Of a DNA stretch of 64,000 nt, positions 1-9,807 are shown in pieces (positions within the stretch are counted from its first letter, which is position 1; each line of letters begins with the position of its first letter). The position numbers and the translations under genes were made by a program. The DNA lies in the NCBI RefSeq assembly GCF_000299875.1, contig NZ_AMRK01000001.1, forward strand, positions 558,001-622,000, in the 5' to 3' direction. The notes beneath the pieces are model-generated. The model was not told the DNA's origin, made no database searches, and worked only from the letters and a program-made list of their open reading frames with translations. The DNA is from Celeribacter baekdonensis B30 (GTDB taxonomy: Bacteria; Pseudomonadota; Alphaproteobacteria; Rhodobacterales; Rhodobacteraceae).

Positions 1-700
1 TGGGACGTCTGAGTCACTCAACGTGACCTTCACGCCGGATGCAGTCGCCCCCAACACGTGGGTGATGTCGATCACAGATTCGGCCTCCGCCGGAGCGATC
101 ATTGGCGAATACACCATCGTTTTTGATGACTCTCGCGGTTCTGGCGGCACGCTTTCGACGGTCACGCCAACCGTCAATAACCCGGCAACAGCGACCTATA
201 ACGCAACGGATGGAACCTTGGCGCTGACCGTTGATGGTGGCCCGCTTGAAATGACGATCGGCAAGCCTGGCGATACAAATGGGTTAACCCAACTGTCTGA
301 CACGTTCGCTCCAACGTCGATCACCAAAGACGGTTCACCCGTTGGTAACCTCACCTCGGTAGAAATTGCGGACAACGGATATGTCACCGCCACCTATGAC
401 ACCGGCTTCACGCGGACGATCTACCAAATTCCCTTGGTGGATGTGCCAAATGCCAACGGTCTGACATCGCTGGGCAATCAGACCTATCAGGTCTCACCAG
501 ACTCGGGCTCCTTCTTCCTTTGGGATGCGGGAGATGGTCCGACGGGTACGATCGAAGGCTTTGCGCGTGAAGGCTCCACCACGGATGTCGCGGCGGAATT
601 GACCGATCTGATTCAGACGCAAAGGGCCTATTCGTCGAATGCGAAGGTCATCCAAACGGTCGATGAAATGCTTCAGGAGACCACGAACATCAAACGGTAA
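1..700 (+). CDS. flgE: Flagellar hook protein FlgE, C-terminal part (5' end outside window)
   Basis: The reading frame is open from base 2 to the TAA at 698-700, so the gene starts before the window. The last 40 residues (DVAAELTDLIQTQRAYSSN, then KVIQTVDEMLQ) are the helical C-terminal signature shared by the axial proteins FlgE, FlgG and FlgK. The beta-rich, Thr/Gly/Asp-rich part before it fits a hook D1/D2 region. FlgE polymerises outside the cell into the hook between rod and filament. Its place directly before flgK-flgL-flgI supports hook protein rather than rod protein. Another axial protein of the FlgE/FlgG family is the only serious alternative. Confidence 0.85.
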   Translation, partial: GTSESLNVTFTPDAVAPNTWVMSITDSASAGAIIGEYTIVFDDSRGSGGTLSTVTPTVNNPATATYNATDGTLALTVDGGPLEMTIGKPGDTNGLTQLSDTFAPTSITKDGSPVGNLTSVEIADNGYVTATYDTGFTRTIYQIPLVDVPNANGLTSLGNQTYQVSPDSGSFFLWDAGDGPTGTIEGFAREGSTTDVAAELTDLIQTQRAYSSNAKVIQTVDEMLQETTNIKR

Positions 701-734
701 CAGTGAACAGGCCCGGGGCAAAGGAGGATAAGAG

Positions 735-2192
735 ATGAGTATCTCTAACGCTATGGCGAATGCCTTGACGGGTCTGAACGCTGTCTCACGCGCGGCCGAT
801 GTTGTGTCGTCCAACGTCGCAAATGCCATGACCGAAGGCTATGGCCGACGCGATATTGAACTGTCATCGCACCAAGTTGGCAGAACCGGCTCCGGCGTCG
901 CCGTGGACGGCGTGTCGCGATATTATGACCCTGTCACCACAGGCGAGCGGCGCATCGCAGATGGCGATGTCGCCCTCGAAGATGTGCGTGCAGAGTTCTA
1001 TGACACATTCACCAAGGCCATGGGACAGCCGGACGAAGCAGACTCGGTGGCTGGCCGCATCACCGGATTGGAGACCGCGCTAATTGAGGCGGCGAGCCGT
1101 CCCGATTCAGAGGCGCGATTGACCACGGTCTTGGATGCGGCGACGGAATTGACGAGCCAAATCAAGACTGCGGCCGATAGCCTCAAAGACATCCGTATGG
1201 ATGCGGATAAGCAAATCGGCAAAGCCGTCGATTTTCTGCAATCTTCTCTTCAGCAAGTGGTTGATCTGAATGTTGCGATCCAAAAACAGGTTTCCCAAGG
1301 CTATGATCCCAACGCATTGATGGATCAAAGACAAACCCTTGTAGATCAAATTTCTGAGATCATTCCGGTCAAGGAAATCCAAAAAAACAATGGCATGATC
1401 TCGCTTTATACCTCGGGCGGCGCTGTTTTGGTCGACTCCAAAGCTGCAACGATCGAGTTCACAGCCACCCCGACCATTTCGCCCGACATGACCGTCGAAA
1501 ACGGTGCCTTGTCGGGCCTGACCATCAACGGTCAATTGGTTTCGACCGACACGGAAAAAGGGGCGATTGCTGGCGGAAAGTTGGCGGGCCTCTTTGAGGT
1601 GCGCGACAAACTCGTGCCTGACGCGCAGGTCCAATTGGATGCCCTTGCCCGTGATCTGATTGAGCGTTTTGAAACCACAGATGCGGACCCGACGCTTGGC
1701 ATAGGGGCCGCCGGCCTTTTCACCGATGGCGGAAGTGCCCTTGACCCTCTTGTCGAAGAGGGGCTGTCCAGTCGGATTTCGGTCAATGCCCTCGTAAATC
1801 CCGATCAAGGCGGCGATCTATGGAAAATCAGAGATGGTCTTGGGGCCATTTCTGAAGGGGATCAAGGCGATGCGACCATCCTGAATTCTTTGGCCGATGC
1901 TCTTCAAAAGACCCGCATTGCATCTTCGGGTAGCCTGACCTCAATCGAACGCTCTGCTCTGGGCTTTGCATCTGACATTTACTCACTCGGGAAAACCAAT
2001 CAACTCAAAGCCGAGGCGGACCTGACGTTCGCAACCGCACGGCAAGAGTCCCTTCATTCGATCGAATTGGAGAATGGTGTGGATACAGACAATGAGATGC
2101 AAAAACTGCTCGTGATTGAACAAGCTTACGGGGCAAACGCAAAAGTTATTCAAACGATCCAAGCCCTTATGGATCAGTTGATGGGGATTTAA
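735..2192 (+). CDS. flgK: Flagellar hook-filament junction protein FlgK (HAP1)
   Basis: This is a 485-residue protein. The N-terminus (ISNAMANALTGLNAVSRAAD, then SSNVAN) is the flagellar basal-body rod domain with the SSNVAN signature. The C-terminus (LLVIEQAYGANAKVIQTIQA) is the matching axial-protein helix, and a long variable domain lies between. FlgK is exported through the flagellar type III apparatus and forms the first ring between hook and filament. The ATG follows a strong AAAGGAGG site 7 bases upstream, 34 bases after flgE. FlgL follows after one base, so the two junction proteins are almost certainly co-translated. Confidence 0.93.
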   Translation: MSISNAMANALTGLNAVSRAADVVSSNVANAMTEGYGRRDIELSSHQVGRTGSGVAVDGVSRYYDPVTTGERRIADGDVALEDVRAEFYDTFTKAMGQPDEADSVAGRITGLETALIEAASRPDSEARLTTVLDAATELTSQIKTAADSLKDIRMDADKQIGKAVDFLQSSLQQVVDLNVAIQKQVSQGYDPNALMDQRQTLVDQISEIIPVKEIQKNNGMISLYTSGGAVLVDSKAATIEFTATPTISPDMTVENGALSGLTINGQLVSTDTEKGAIAGGKLAGLFEVRDKLVPDAQVQLDALARDLIERFETTDADPTLGIGAAGLFTDGGSALDPLVEEGLSSRISVNALVNPDQGGDLWKIRDGLGAISEGDQGDATILNSLADALQKTRIASSGSLTSIERSALGFASDIYSLGKTNQLKAEADLTFATARQESLHSIELENGVDTDNEMQKLLVIEQAYGANAKVIQTIQALMDQLMGI

Positions 2193-2193
2193 G

Positions 2194-3201
2194 ATGACAG
2201 CAATTTCCTACGGCGATATGGGCGCATCCTTGCGCAACATGCGCTTGATCACCCAAGTGAAACAGGATCTCGACAAATATAGCTACGAGGTCTCGAGCGG
2301 CCAGAAACAGGACCTTGGCGCGGCGGTGTCGGGGGATTTTACGCCGCTTGCCTCGATCGAACGGTCTTTGCGCACACTCGAATCCTATGATGTCGCAATC
2401 CAGGAGGCGAACCTCTTTGCCACGAGTATGCAAACGACGTTTGGCGCGATTTCATCCCATGTTGCGGACTTGTCCTCCACGCTTTTGACCTCTTCAACCA
2501 ACGGCGACGCGACCAGCATTTCGGTTGCAGCGCAGGATGCCCGGACGCGGTTTGACGCGGTGGTCTCGGGGCTCAACACGCGCATTGGGGATAGGTCTTT
2601 GTTCTCGGGCACAGCCACCAGCAAGACGGCGTTGATCCCAGCCGAGGACATGTTGACGGACCTCCAAACCGCGGTGGCTGGCGCGACAACGGCGGCGGAT
2701 GTTGAGGCCATCGTGGATGACTGGTTCATGTCGGCGGGCGGCGGCTATGAAACCCTTGCCTATCAAGGGTCCGACAACGCTCTGTCTCCATTCTCACTTG
2801 GGGAGAATGAATCCGTTCGACTGGGGATCACCGCGAAAGATGATGCAATTCGCCAAACCCTTAAGGGGCTTGCTTTGGCGTCTTTGGTGGAAGAGGGCGT
2901 GTTCGCCTCAGATTTGAGCGAACAGGCCAGTTTGATGCGCTCTGCTGGCGAAACCCTCATGGGATCTCAGGCCGGTATGGCCGACCTTCAGGCCCGCGTG
3001 GGGACTGTCGAGGCCCGTATAGAGGACGCAAACCTGTCCAATTCCAGCATGACCTATGCGTTTGAGACTGCAAAATCCGAGATCATTTCATCGGACCCTT
3101 ACAAAGCCGCATCGCTTTTGACGCAAACCGAGACACAACTCGAATTGGTCTACACCCTCACTGCGCATATGTCGCGCCTCAGTCTGTCGGACTATATCTA
3201 A
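2194..3201 (+). CDS. flgL: Flagellar hook-filament junction protein FlgL (HAP3)
   Basis: This is a 335-residue flagellin-like protein. The N-terminal helix has a YEVSSGQK element that resembles the flagellin 'LSSGK' turn. The C-terminus ends in a flagellin-like helix (ANLSNSSMTYAFETAKSEI). No hypervariable flagellin core is present. FlgL joins FlgK to the filament. It starts one base after the flgK stop and its TAA shares a base with the flgI ATG (TAATG), so translation is coupled to both neighbours. Its position between flgK and flgI is what separates it from a second flagellin. Confidence 0.88.
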   Translation: MTAISYGDMGASLRNMRLITQVKQDLDKYSYEVSSGQKQDLGAAVSGDFTPLASIERSLRTLESYDVAIQEANLFATSMQTTFGAISSHVADLSSTLLTSSTNGDATSISVAAQDARTRFDAVVSGLNTRIGDRSLFSGTATSKTALIPAEDMLTDLQTAVAGATTAADVEAIVDDWFMSAGGGYETLAYQGSDNALSPFSLGENESVRLGITAKDDAIRQTLKGLALASLVEEGVFASDLSEQASLMRSAGETLMGSQAGMADLQARVGTVEARIEDANLSNSSMTYAFETAKSEIISSDPYKAASLLTQTETQLELVYTLTAHMSRLSLSDYI

Positions 3202-4304
3202 TGCTCAAAGCTATACTCGCGGCCGTTTTTTCCGTCCTTCTTGTCGCAACGGCGCAAGCGAATCCGATCCGAATAAAAGATCTCGTCGAATTCGATGGCG
3301 TGCGTGGCAACGATCTTGTCGGCTACGGTCTTGTTGTTGGTCTCAATGGCACAGGTGACGGTATTCGAAATGCGCCATTCACCGAAGAGATCATGTCGAA
3401 CATTCTGGAGCGCTTGGGTGTCAACGTTACAGGCGAACAGTTCAGACCGAAAAACGTCGCAGCCGTCTTTGTGACCGCGACACTTCCGCCCTTTTCGCGG
3501 GCGGGTGGACAGATTGATGTGACCGTGTCAGCGATTGGCGATGCCAAAAGCCTTTTGGGCGGCACGTTGATCATGACGCCGCTCAATGCTCCCGATGGAC
3601 AGATTTACGCAGTCGCACAGGGCACAGTGATCGCGGGCGGTGCATCGGCGCAGGGCGACGGCGCCTCTGTAACTCAGGGCGTTCCGACATCTGGGAGCAT
3701 CCCCGCCGGCGCGCGGGTTGAGCGCGAAATTGATTTTGATTTTACCCAAATGAAGTCCGTCCGGCTGGCCCTGCGCGATCCCGATTTCACCACCGCAGAA
3801 CGCATTGAAAATGCGATCAACAAAGATTTTGGTCGTGTGGTGTCGCGTATGCTGGATGCGGGCACTGTCCTTTTGGACATCAAAGCGACCCGTGAACTTT
3901 CGCCGGCGCATGCGTTGGGGCGGGTGGAAAATATCTCGGTTCAGCCCGAGCGCAAGGCACGTGTGGTTGTGGATCAGCGCTCTGGGACCATTGTGATGGG
4001 CGAGGATGTGCGCATCTCCCGCGTGGCTGTGAGTCAGGGAAATCTGACGCTTCGGATCGAAGAGGAACCCCTTGTCATCCAGCCCAATCCCTTTTCCGAG
4101 GGGGGCACTGTCATCGTGCCACGCACACGTGCAACCCTTGAAGAAGAGCCAGGCATCGGGCTTGCGGAAATCGACGAAGGCACGTCTTTGTCAGAAGTTA
4201 TTGCGGGCCTCAATGCGCTGGGGGTCTCTCCGAGGGATATGATCGACATTCTTAAAAGCATCAAAGCGGCAGGGGCGCTTCATGCCGAATTCCTCGTGCG
4301 GTGA
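3201..4304 (+). CDS. flgI: Flagellar P-ring protein FlgI
   Basis: This is a 367-residue protein, the usual FlgI length. A Sec signal peptide covers residues 1 to about 20 (hydrophobic stretch, then ATAQAN). The mature protein opens with the family hallmark GNDLVGYGLVVGLNGTGDG. Later conserved blocks include NVAAVFVTATLPPF and the C-terminal SLSEVIAGLNALGVSPRDM. FlgI forms the periplasmic P-ring around the rod. The start overlaps the flgL stop by one base. Transcription then meets the bidirectional terminator at 4355-4384. No flgA, flgH or flgJ chaperone partner lies next to it here. Confidence 0.95.
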   Translation: MLKAILAAVFSVLLVATAQANPIRIKDLVEFDGVRGNDLVGYGLVVGLNGTGDGIRNAPFTEEIMSNILERLGVNVTGEQFRPKNVAAVFVTATLPPFSRAGGQIDVTVSAIGDAKSLLGGTLIMTPLNAPDGQIYAVAQGTVIAGGASAQGDGASVTQGVPTSGSIPAGARVEREIDFDFTQMKSVRLALRDPDFTTAERIENAINKDFGRVVSRMLDAGTVLLDIKATRELSPAHALGRVENISVQPERKARVVVDQRSGTIVMGEDVRISRVAVSQGNLTLRIEEEPLVIQPNPFSEGGTVIVPRTRATLEEEPGIGLAEIDEGTSLSEVIAGLNALGVSPRDMIDILKSIKAAGALHAEFLVR

Positions 4305-4354
4305 TCTTTAAACGAATGCTTAAAAGGGGGCCTATGCGCGCTTAAACAGGCAAA

Positions 4355-4384
4355 GAAAAACGCGCCCAAAAGCGCGTTTTTTTA
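4355..4384. terminator. Bidirectional intrinsic terminator between flgI and rpsT
   Basis: AAAAACGCGC pairs with GCGCGTTTTT around a 6-base loop. There are T-runs on both strands, so the same hairpin can end the flgI transcript from the left and the rpsT transcript from the right. Confidence 0.85.
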
Positions 4385-4400
4385 ATCAATGTCGAACGAC

Positions 4401-4664
4401 TTAGCTGATGGCTTTGACGCGTGCCGCAAGGCGGGACATTTTGCGGGCTGCAGTGTTCTTGTGAATAACGCCTTTGGAGACGCCACGCATCATTTCCGGC
4501 TGCGCGGCGCGCAGAGCAGCCAAAGCGACGGCTTGATCACCGGTCAGGATGGCTTCTTCGACTTTACGGATAAAGGTACGGATGCGCGAACGACGTGCTT
4601 TGTTGACGTCTGTACGGGCGACGGCCTGACGGGCGCGTTTTTTGGACTGGGGCGAATTTGCCAT
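4401..4664 (-). CDS. rpsT: Small ribosomal subunit protein bS20
   Basis: This 87-residue, very basic protein begins [14 protein letters not shown], the classic S20 N-terminus, and contains the [15 protein letters not shown] helix. S20 binds 16S rRNA in the body of the 30S subunit. An ATG further upstream would add 14 residues, but the start at 4664 matches the family and has a purine-rich site (GAAAGAGGGAAACG) before it. It is followed by the shared terminator at 4355-4384. In many Rhodobacteraceae rpsT lies beside dnaA; that gene is not present here. Confidence 0.96.
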   Translation of the reverse strand: MANSPQSKKRARQAVARTDVNKARRSRIRTFIRKVEEAILTGDQAVALAALRAAQPEMMRGVSKGVIHKNTAARKMSRLAARVKAIS

Positions 4665-4818
4665 GATCGTTTCCCTCTTTCGGGGTTGGTTGCATATATG
4701 TTGCACACGGTCCCCAACACCCCGTTAAGGGCAGGACAATCATAGCCTAAGCGGGCTCCACGCGCATGTGAGGCCTCCCATAGAGCAGAATCGCCCATAA
4801 GGGAAGCCAGAAATAGCT

Positions 4819-5595
4819 TTATTTGTCGCGGAACTGTGGCGCGCGTTTTTCCAAAAAGGCGGCCATACCTTCCTTTTGGTCCTCTGTCGCAAAGAGCGCA
4901 TAGAAAGCCCGGCGCTCAAACAACACACCCTCAGTCAAGGTGGTTTCATAAGACCGATTGACCGCCTCTTTCGCCGAGGCGACAGAAATCGCGCTTTTCT
5001 CCGCAATTTTGGCGGCAGTTGCCATCACATCCTCAAGCAGGTTTTTGGCCGGAACCACGCGCGACACAAGACCCGAGCGCTCCGCCTCGGTGGCATCCAT
5101 GAAACGGCCCGTCAGATGCATTTCCATCGCTTTGGATTTTCCCACAAAGCGCGTCAATCGCTGTGTGCCGCCAAGGCCTGCGATGATGCCAAGATTGATT
5201 TCGGGCTGGCCAAATTTCGCTGTGTCAGAGGCAATGATGAAATCGCACATCATTGCCAATTCACACCCGCCGCCCAGTGCATAGCCAGACACCGCGGCGA
5301 TGATCGGCTTGCGCGCGGCCAAAATGGCATTGGAATCGTTGGTAAAAAAATTCTCCGTCGCCATATCGGCGTAGGTTTTTTCCGACATTTCCTTAATGTC
5401 AGCGCCCGCTGCAAAGGCCTTTTCGGATCCGGTGATGACAATCACCCGCACCTTCGGATCGCGGTCGGCTTTGGTGACGGCATCGGCCAATTCGCACAAA
5501 AGCTGTGAATTCAAAGCGTTTAGAGCATCAGGGCGGTTCAGCCGGATCAGTTCCACGTCATCTCTGATTTCTGTAATAAGCGTTTTGTAGGCCAT
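4819..5595 (-). CDS. Enoyl-CoA hydratase (crotonase family)
   Basis: The product is 258 residues. Both catalytic glutamates of classical enoyl-CoA hydratase are visible: one in [11 protein letters not shown] and one in [20 protein letters not shown]. The oxyanion-hole region is [15 protein letters not shown]. It would hydrate trans-2-enoyl-CoA in fatty-acid beta-oxidation in the cytosol. The ATG at 5595 has GGAGGG seven bases upstream, so the in-frame ATG 12 bases earlier is less likely. It lies between mutM and rpsT on the same strand, an arrangement common in Rhodobacteraceae. No thiolase or dehydrogenase is adjacent. Confidence 0.93.
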   Translation of the reverse strand: MAYKTLITEIRDDVELIRLNRPDALNALNSQLLCELADAVTKADRDPKVRVIVITGSEKAFAAGADIKEMSEKTYADMATENFFTNDSNAILAARKPIIAAVSGYALGGGCELAMMCDFIIASDTAKFGQPEINLGIIAGLGGTQRLTRFVGKSKAMEMHLTGRFMDATEAERSGLVSRVVPAKNLLEDVMATAAKIAEKSAISVASAKEAVNRSYETTLTEGVLFERRAFYALFATEDQKEGMAAFLEKRAPQFRDK

Positions 5596-5657
5596 ATCAC
5601 CCTCCATGAGTGGATCGCAGTTTGGGGAGTCCTAACACTTGGCCCAGAGGGATCAAG

Positions 5658-6509
5658 TCATCTCTGACAGATTGGACAAAAGAAGGTCGAGCGCCCGGAC
5701 TGAACGATCCTTTTAATCTCGGATGTGCACTCGGGTGAGACACAAGGCGCGCCTTCGCGACCATAGACGCGAAAGTTGTGTTGGAAATAGCCAAGCTCAC
5801 CATCCGCCTGACGGAAATCTTTCAATGACGATCCACCCGCTTCGATCGCCTCCGACAACACGTCGCGTATGATTGGCACAAGTGAAGCGACACGCGCTTT
5901 GGCAATCTGACCCGCCTTGCGCGTCGGATGGATGCCCGCGCGAAACAACACCTCGCACACATAGATATTGCCAAGCCCAGCGACAATATGCTGATCCAAA
6001 AGCGCGGTTTTAATCGGGCTGTTTTTGCCTGTAAACGCAGCGATCAAATGCGCCTCATCAAACTGATTGCCCAAAGGTTCGGGGCCAAGTTTGGCCAAAA
6101 GCGGATGCGCCGCCTCGGCGTCCGTCGCCATCAAATCCATAGCCCCAAACCGGCGCGGGTCGTTAAACGTCACGCGCGCGCCGTTTCCCATGTGGAAAAC
6201 CACATGATCGTGCTTTTCCAACTGCGGATGCTCATGGGCGAATTGGCCCAAGGGGTCGCCTGACACAGTCATGCGTCCCGACATCCCCAGATGGATCAAA
6301 AGCGTCTCAGCAGTATCGAGATCGGCGAGGATGTATTTTGACCGCCGTCTGAGTCGCTCGACACGCGCGCCTGTCAGCCGCGCGGCCATGTGTTCGGGAA
6401 AGGGCCAGCGCAGATCGGGACGATTGACCTCGGCCCGCGCGATCACTGCCCCCGCCATAGAGGGTTCCAACCCGCGACGAACCGTCTCGACCTCTGGTAA
6501 TTCCGGCAT
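5658..6509 (-). CDS. mutM: Formamidopyrimidine-DNA glycosylase (Fpg/MutM)
   Basis: The 283-residue product begins [16 protein letters not shown]; Pro2 is the Schiff-base nucleophile and Glu3 the catalytic acid, so the start at 6509 is secure. The C-terminus carries the zinc finger with four cysteines (C-x4-C-x16-C-x2-C). The central [18 protein letters not shown] is the helix-two-turn-helix region. It removes 8-oxoguanine and ring-opened purines from DNA. It is divergent from ubiE with 86 bases between the start codons, so the two probably have back-to-back promoters there. The enoyl-CoA hydratase gene follows after 62 bases. Confidence 0.96.
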   Translation of the reverse strand: MPELPEVETVRRGLEPSMAGAVIARAEVNRPDLRWPFPEHMAARLTGARVERLRRRSKYILADLDTAETLLIHLGMSGRMTVSGDPLGQFAHEHPQLEKHDHVVFHMGNGARVTFNDPRRFGAMDLMATDAEAAHPLLAKLGPEPLGNQFDEAHLIAAFTGKNSPIKTALLDQHIVAGLGNIYVCEVLFRAGIHPTRKAGQIAKARVASLVPIIRDVLSEAIEAGGSSLKDFRQADGELGYFQHNFRVYGREGAPCVSPECTSEIKRIVQSGRSTFFCPICQR

Positions 6510-6595
6510 TTTGATCTCTCCGTTTTCCACATGCGATTGTCACGCCCGGTATGAGGCCTATAAGAAGGGTAAGTTTCGAGAAAGGTGCAAGCACG

Positions 6596-7348
6596 ATGAC
6601 CAATACCGGCGAGAAGACGACACATTTTGGTTTTAAAGATGTGGCCGAAGATCAAAAGGCCGGGATGGTCCATGGTGTCTTTACCTCCGTGGCCTCGAAA
6701 TACGACATTATGAACGATGTGATGTCGATGGGCATTCACCGGATTTGGAAAGACGCGCTGATGGACTGGCTCGCTCCGCGCCCCGGTCAGCGGCTTTTAG
6801 ATGTGGCGGGTGGCACGGGTGACGTGTCGTTTCGGTTCCTCAAACGCGCGCCGGGGGCAAGCGCCGTTGTGCTCGACATGACAGAGCCGATGTTGGTTGC
6901 GGGCCGCAAACGCGCTGAGGCCGAACAGATGGCCGAGAGCCTGAATTGGGTCACTGGCGATGCAATGGCCTTGCCATTTGAGGATAACCAATTCGACGTT
7001 TACACAATCTCTTTTGGCATTCGAAATGTGACCCGGATCGAAGATGCCCTGTCTGAGGCCTACCGGGTGTTGAAGCCTGGCGGACGTTTGATGGTGTTGG
7101 AGTTCTCGCAACTGCCCAACCCTGCGATGCAAAAGGCCTATGATCTTTACTCGTTCAACGTCATCCCGCGCATGGGTCAGATGATTGCCGGCGACCGCGA
7201 CAGCTATCAGTATTTGGTGGAGAGCATCCGCAAGTTTCCCGACCAAGAAACATTTGCGAATATGATAAAGGCCGCAGGATTTCATAATGTGAAGTATCGT
7301 AATTTGAGCCTTGGCATTGCGGCGCTTCATTCGGGATGGAAAATCTAA
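6596..7348 (+). CDS. ubiE: Ubiquinone/menaquinone C-methyltransferase UbiE
   Basis: This 250-residue class I SAM methyltransferase has the SAM motif [16 protein letters not shown] and the UbiE signatures [17 protein letters not shown] and [14 protein letters not shown]. It methylates the ring of demethoxy-ubiquinol precursors. The ATG at 6596 is preferred over an upstream in-frame ATG because it has AAAGG nine bases before it and matches the family N-terminus. The stop overlaps the ubiB ATG (TAATG), so the two ubiquinone genes are translationally coupled. Confidence 0.96.
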   Translation: MTNTGEKTTHFGFKDVAEDQKAGMVHGVFTSVASKYDIMNDVMSMGIHRIWKDALMDWLAPRPGQRLLDVAGGTGDVSFRFLKRAPGASAVVLDMTEPMLVAGRKRAEAEQMAESLNWVTGDAMALPFEDNQFDVYTISFGIRNVTRIEDALSEAYRVLKPGGRLMVLEFSQLPNPAMQKAYDLYSFNVIPRMGQMIAGDRDSYQYLVESIRKFPDQETFANMIKAAGFHNVKYRNLSLGIAALHSGWKI

Positions 7349-8883
7349 TGCGCGGTCCCCACAATATTTGGCGGCTGATCCGTACCGGGGCTACGATGGA
7401 GCGCACCGGCGCGATGAAACAGGCCATGGATGCGATGGAGGCCCCGCGTGCCTTTCGCATCTTTGCCAGAACCGTGGTTTGGCCGTTTCGTTGGCTCGGC
7501 TATCGCGGTGACGAGACCTTGCCGCCACTGACCCGTGCGATCACGGCGCTCGGACCTGCCTATATAAAATTCGGCCAAATTCTATCGACCCGACCTGATG
7601 TGGTGGGGGTCGATCTGGCCAAGCAATTGCAAGTTCTCCAAGACGACCTGCCGCCCTTCCCGCGCGATGTGGCGATCAAAATGGTCGAGGCTGAACTCCA
7701 GCAGCCCATCTCAGAACTGTTTTCGGAGTTTTCCGAACCTGTGGCGGCGGCCTCTATCGCCCAAGTCCACAAGGCCGTACGCGCCGATACCGGACAGTCG
7801 GTTGCGGTGAAGGTGCTACGTCCCGGTATTGAAAAAGCGTTTCGCAAAGACGTGGATGCGTTTTATTTCGCCGCATCCCTGATCGAAAAGTTTTCCCCCG
7901 CCTCTCGCCGCCTGCGCCCCACCGAAGTGATTGCGCATTTTGAAGGCGTGGTGAAAGGTGAGTTGGATCTGCGCCTTGAAAGCTCTTCGGCGTCTGAGTT
8001 TGCCGCCAATACCGCACATGATGAGGGCTTCTCTGTGCCTGCCGTGGATTGGGCCCTGTCGGCGCGCCGGGTGATGACGCTTGAATGGGTCGATGGGATC
8101 ACGGCCTCCGACATCGACCAAATCATTGCCGCCGGGCATGATCGCGCCGCTCTTGGCAGCAAGGTGTTGCAGATGTTCCTGAGTCATGCACTACGCGATG
8201 GTTTTTTTCACGCGGACATGCACCAGGGCAATCTCAAGATCGCCGCAAATGGCGATGTCATTGCGCTCGATTTTGGCATCATGGGCGTGCTGGATGAGTA
8301 TACCCGACGCGTTTACGCCGAGATTATCTACGGATTTATCAAAAAAGACTATAAACGCGTGGCGGAAGTTCATTTCGAAGCGGGCTATGTTCCCGCTGAC
8401 CGGGATGTTGATGAATTTGCCCGTGCGCTTCGTGCCGTGGGCGACCCGATTTTTGGTATGGATGCGAGCCGGATTTCGATGGCGCGACTCTTGTCCTATC
8501 TGTTTGAGGTGACGGAACGGTTCGGCATGGAAACGCGTACCGAGCTGATTTTGTTGCAACGCACGATGGTGGTTGTCGAAGGCGTATCGCGTTCGCTTGA
8601 TCCGCATATCAACATTTGGGAAGTCTCCCGTCCCGTGGTCGAGAGCTATATCAAATCCAACATCGGCCCACGCGCGCTGACACGGGATTTGTGGCGCACG
8701 GCAACTGTTTTGGCGCGATTTGGCCCGAAATTACCGCAGTTGGCCGAGGCATTGTTGATCGCACAAACGCAAAAGGCCCCAGCCGTAGAGCCGCGTTCGA
8801 ACAGAAAGCAGGCGCTTTGGCTGGTGGCGGGCGGTGCGGTTGCGGCCGGGATCGGTGCGGTTATAGCGCTTGCTCTAAGCTGA
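7348..8883 (+). CDS. ubiB: UbiB-family atypical kinase/ATPase for ubiquinone biosynthesis
   Basis: The product is 511 residues. The family KxGQ element is seen in YIKFGQILSTRPD, and the ADCK-type alanine-rich loop in AAASIAQVHKA. Catalytic-loop and metal residues appear in FHADMHQGNL and ALDFGIMG. A C-terminal hydrophobic segment (about residues 486-511) anchors it in the inner membrane. UbiB supports ubiquinone assembly by an ATPase activity. The start at 7348 overlaps the ubiE stop; an ATG 12 bases upstream inside ubiE is an alternative. The last 23 bases overlap the convergent kinase gene. Confidence 0.95.
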   Translation: MRGPHNIWRLIRTGATMERTGAMKQAMDAMEAPRAFRIFARTVVWPFRWLGYRGDETLPPLTRAITALGPAYIKFGQILSTRPDVVGVDLAKQLQVLQDDLPPFPRDVAIKMVEAELQQPISELFSEFSEPVAAASIAQVHKAVRADTGQSVAVKVLRPGIEKAFRKDVDAFYFAASLIEKFSPASRRLRPTEVIAHFEGVVKGELDLRLESSSASEFAANTAHDEGFSVPAVDWALSARRVMTLEWVDGITASDIDQIIAAGHDRAALGSKVLQMFLSHALRDGFFHADMHQGNLKIAANGDVIALDFGIMGVLDEYTRRVYAEIIYGFIKKDYKRVAEVHFEAGYVPADRDVDEFARALRAVGDPIFGMDASRISMARLLSYLFEVTERFGMETRTELILLQRTMVVVEGVSRSLDPHINIWEVSRPVVESYIKSNIGPRALTRDLWRTATVLARFGPKLPQLAEALLIAQTQKAPAVEPRSNRKQALWLVAGGAVAAGIGAVIALALS

Positions 8884-9739
8884 GCTCTGCCTCGGCGGCT
8901 TGCGCGTAAATCTCTTCGCCCATGGTCGCTTTCCAAGCGCAATAGGCCGCCATACGCCACCTGAAAAAGGGGCGCAGCTGTCGGTAGCGATCCACAATCT
9001 CCGGGTTGGGATAGCTCTCAAGGGCGGACATTTCATCCGCGAGGCTCAGTTCGGCCTGACCGTAAACGTGATGCATGGCTGGCGAAAGCGCGATGGCCAA
9101 ATCCGCTGTCGGGTCTCCGAGTGCCGGGCATTGCCAGTCGACAAACCGGATCATGCCGCCCCGTGACAGCGCATTCGCGGGCGTTGGATCGCCGTGAAGA
9201 AACGCGGGCGGCATGGGCGGCACATCGCGCAGAGCGGGTCTGTGGCTGCGCAGTCGCTTGGCGAAGACCGTCGTTTGCCCATTCAGAAACCGATTTCCGT
9301 CTGCCAATAGCGTTGATGGGCTGACATCAACCTGCCGAATCCCAAGGGGGGCGGGCAGGGCATGTAATTGCCCTAGCGCCCTGAGAACCGAGCCATCGGT
9401 TTTGGCCACCGATGCGCCGGGTAGGTAGGTGTAGATCAGACAAGGCCCCTTTGATGTTGCAAACTGGGCGACGAACTCAGGCGCAAGGTCATTCCCTTTA
9501 AGGCCACAAAGCGCGGCAATTTCGGCCTTGGGGTCGTTCGGGAACAGAGGGTTCGCGCGCGATTCGTCAAAGAGCTTAAACACCCAATCACCGCTTGGGC
9601 TGACGCCGCGCCAAATGGCGTTGGTCCGGCCACCAGACAAACGCGACCAGTCCATCTGCCCTATCATCATGCGGTCCGCCTGACCCAAAATCTCTTTTGG
9701 CGGCATCACATCTGCGTCATGGGCTGGGGATGTCATCAA
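8861..9739 (-). CDS. Aminoglycoside/choline-type phosphotransferase family kinase
   Basis: This 292-residue protein has the phosphotransferase catalytic motif FLHGDPTPANAL (H-x-D-x4-N) and the metal-binding RFVDWQCPALGDPTADLA. It belongs to the APH/choline kinase/thiamine kinase superfamily; the substrate cannot be told from sequence alone. A choline, thiamine or sugar-alcohol kinase is more likely than drug resistance in this housekeeping setting. It runs convergent to ubiB and overlaps its 3' end by 23 bases. Two nearby methionines (residues 1 and 2) are possible starts. Confidence 0.75.
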   Translation of the reverse strand: MMTSPAHDADVMPPKEILGQADRMMIGQMDWSRLSGGRTNAIWRGVSPSGDWVFKLFDESRANPLFPNDPKAEIAALCGLKGNDLAPEFVAQFATSKGPCLIYTYLPGASVAKTDGSVLRALGQLHALPAPLGIRQVDVSPSTLLADGNRFLNGQTTVFAKRLRSHRPALRDVPPMPPAFLHGDPTPANALSRGGMIRFVDWQCPALGDPTADLAIALSPAMHHVYGQAELSLADEMSALESYPNPEIVDRYRQLRPFFRWRMAAYCAWKATMGEEIYAQAAEAELSLEQAL

Positions 9740-9807
9740 TGCGGTCTCCGAACGCGGGATCGTCGGAGTTTAGGGAGGTCGGGCAGACGTCGCAACCCGC
9801 GAATACA

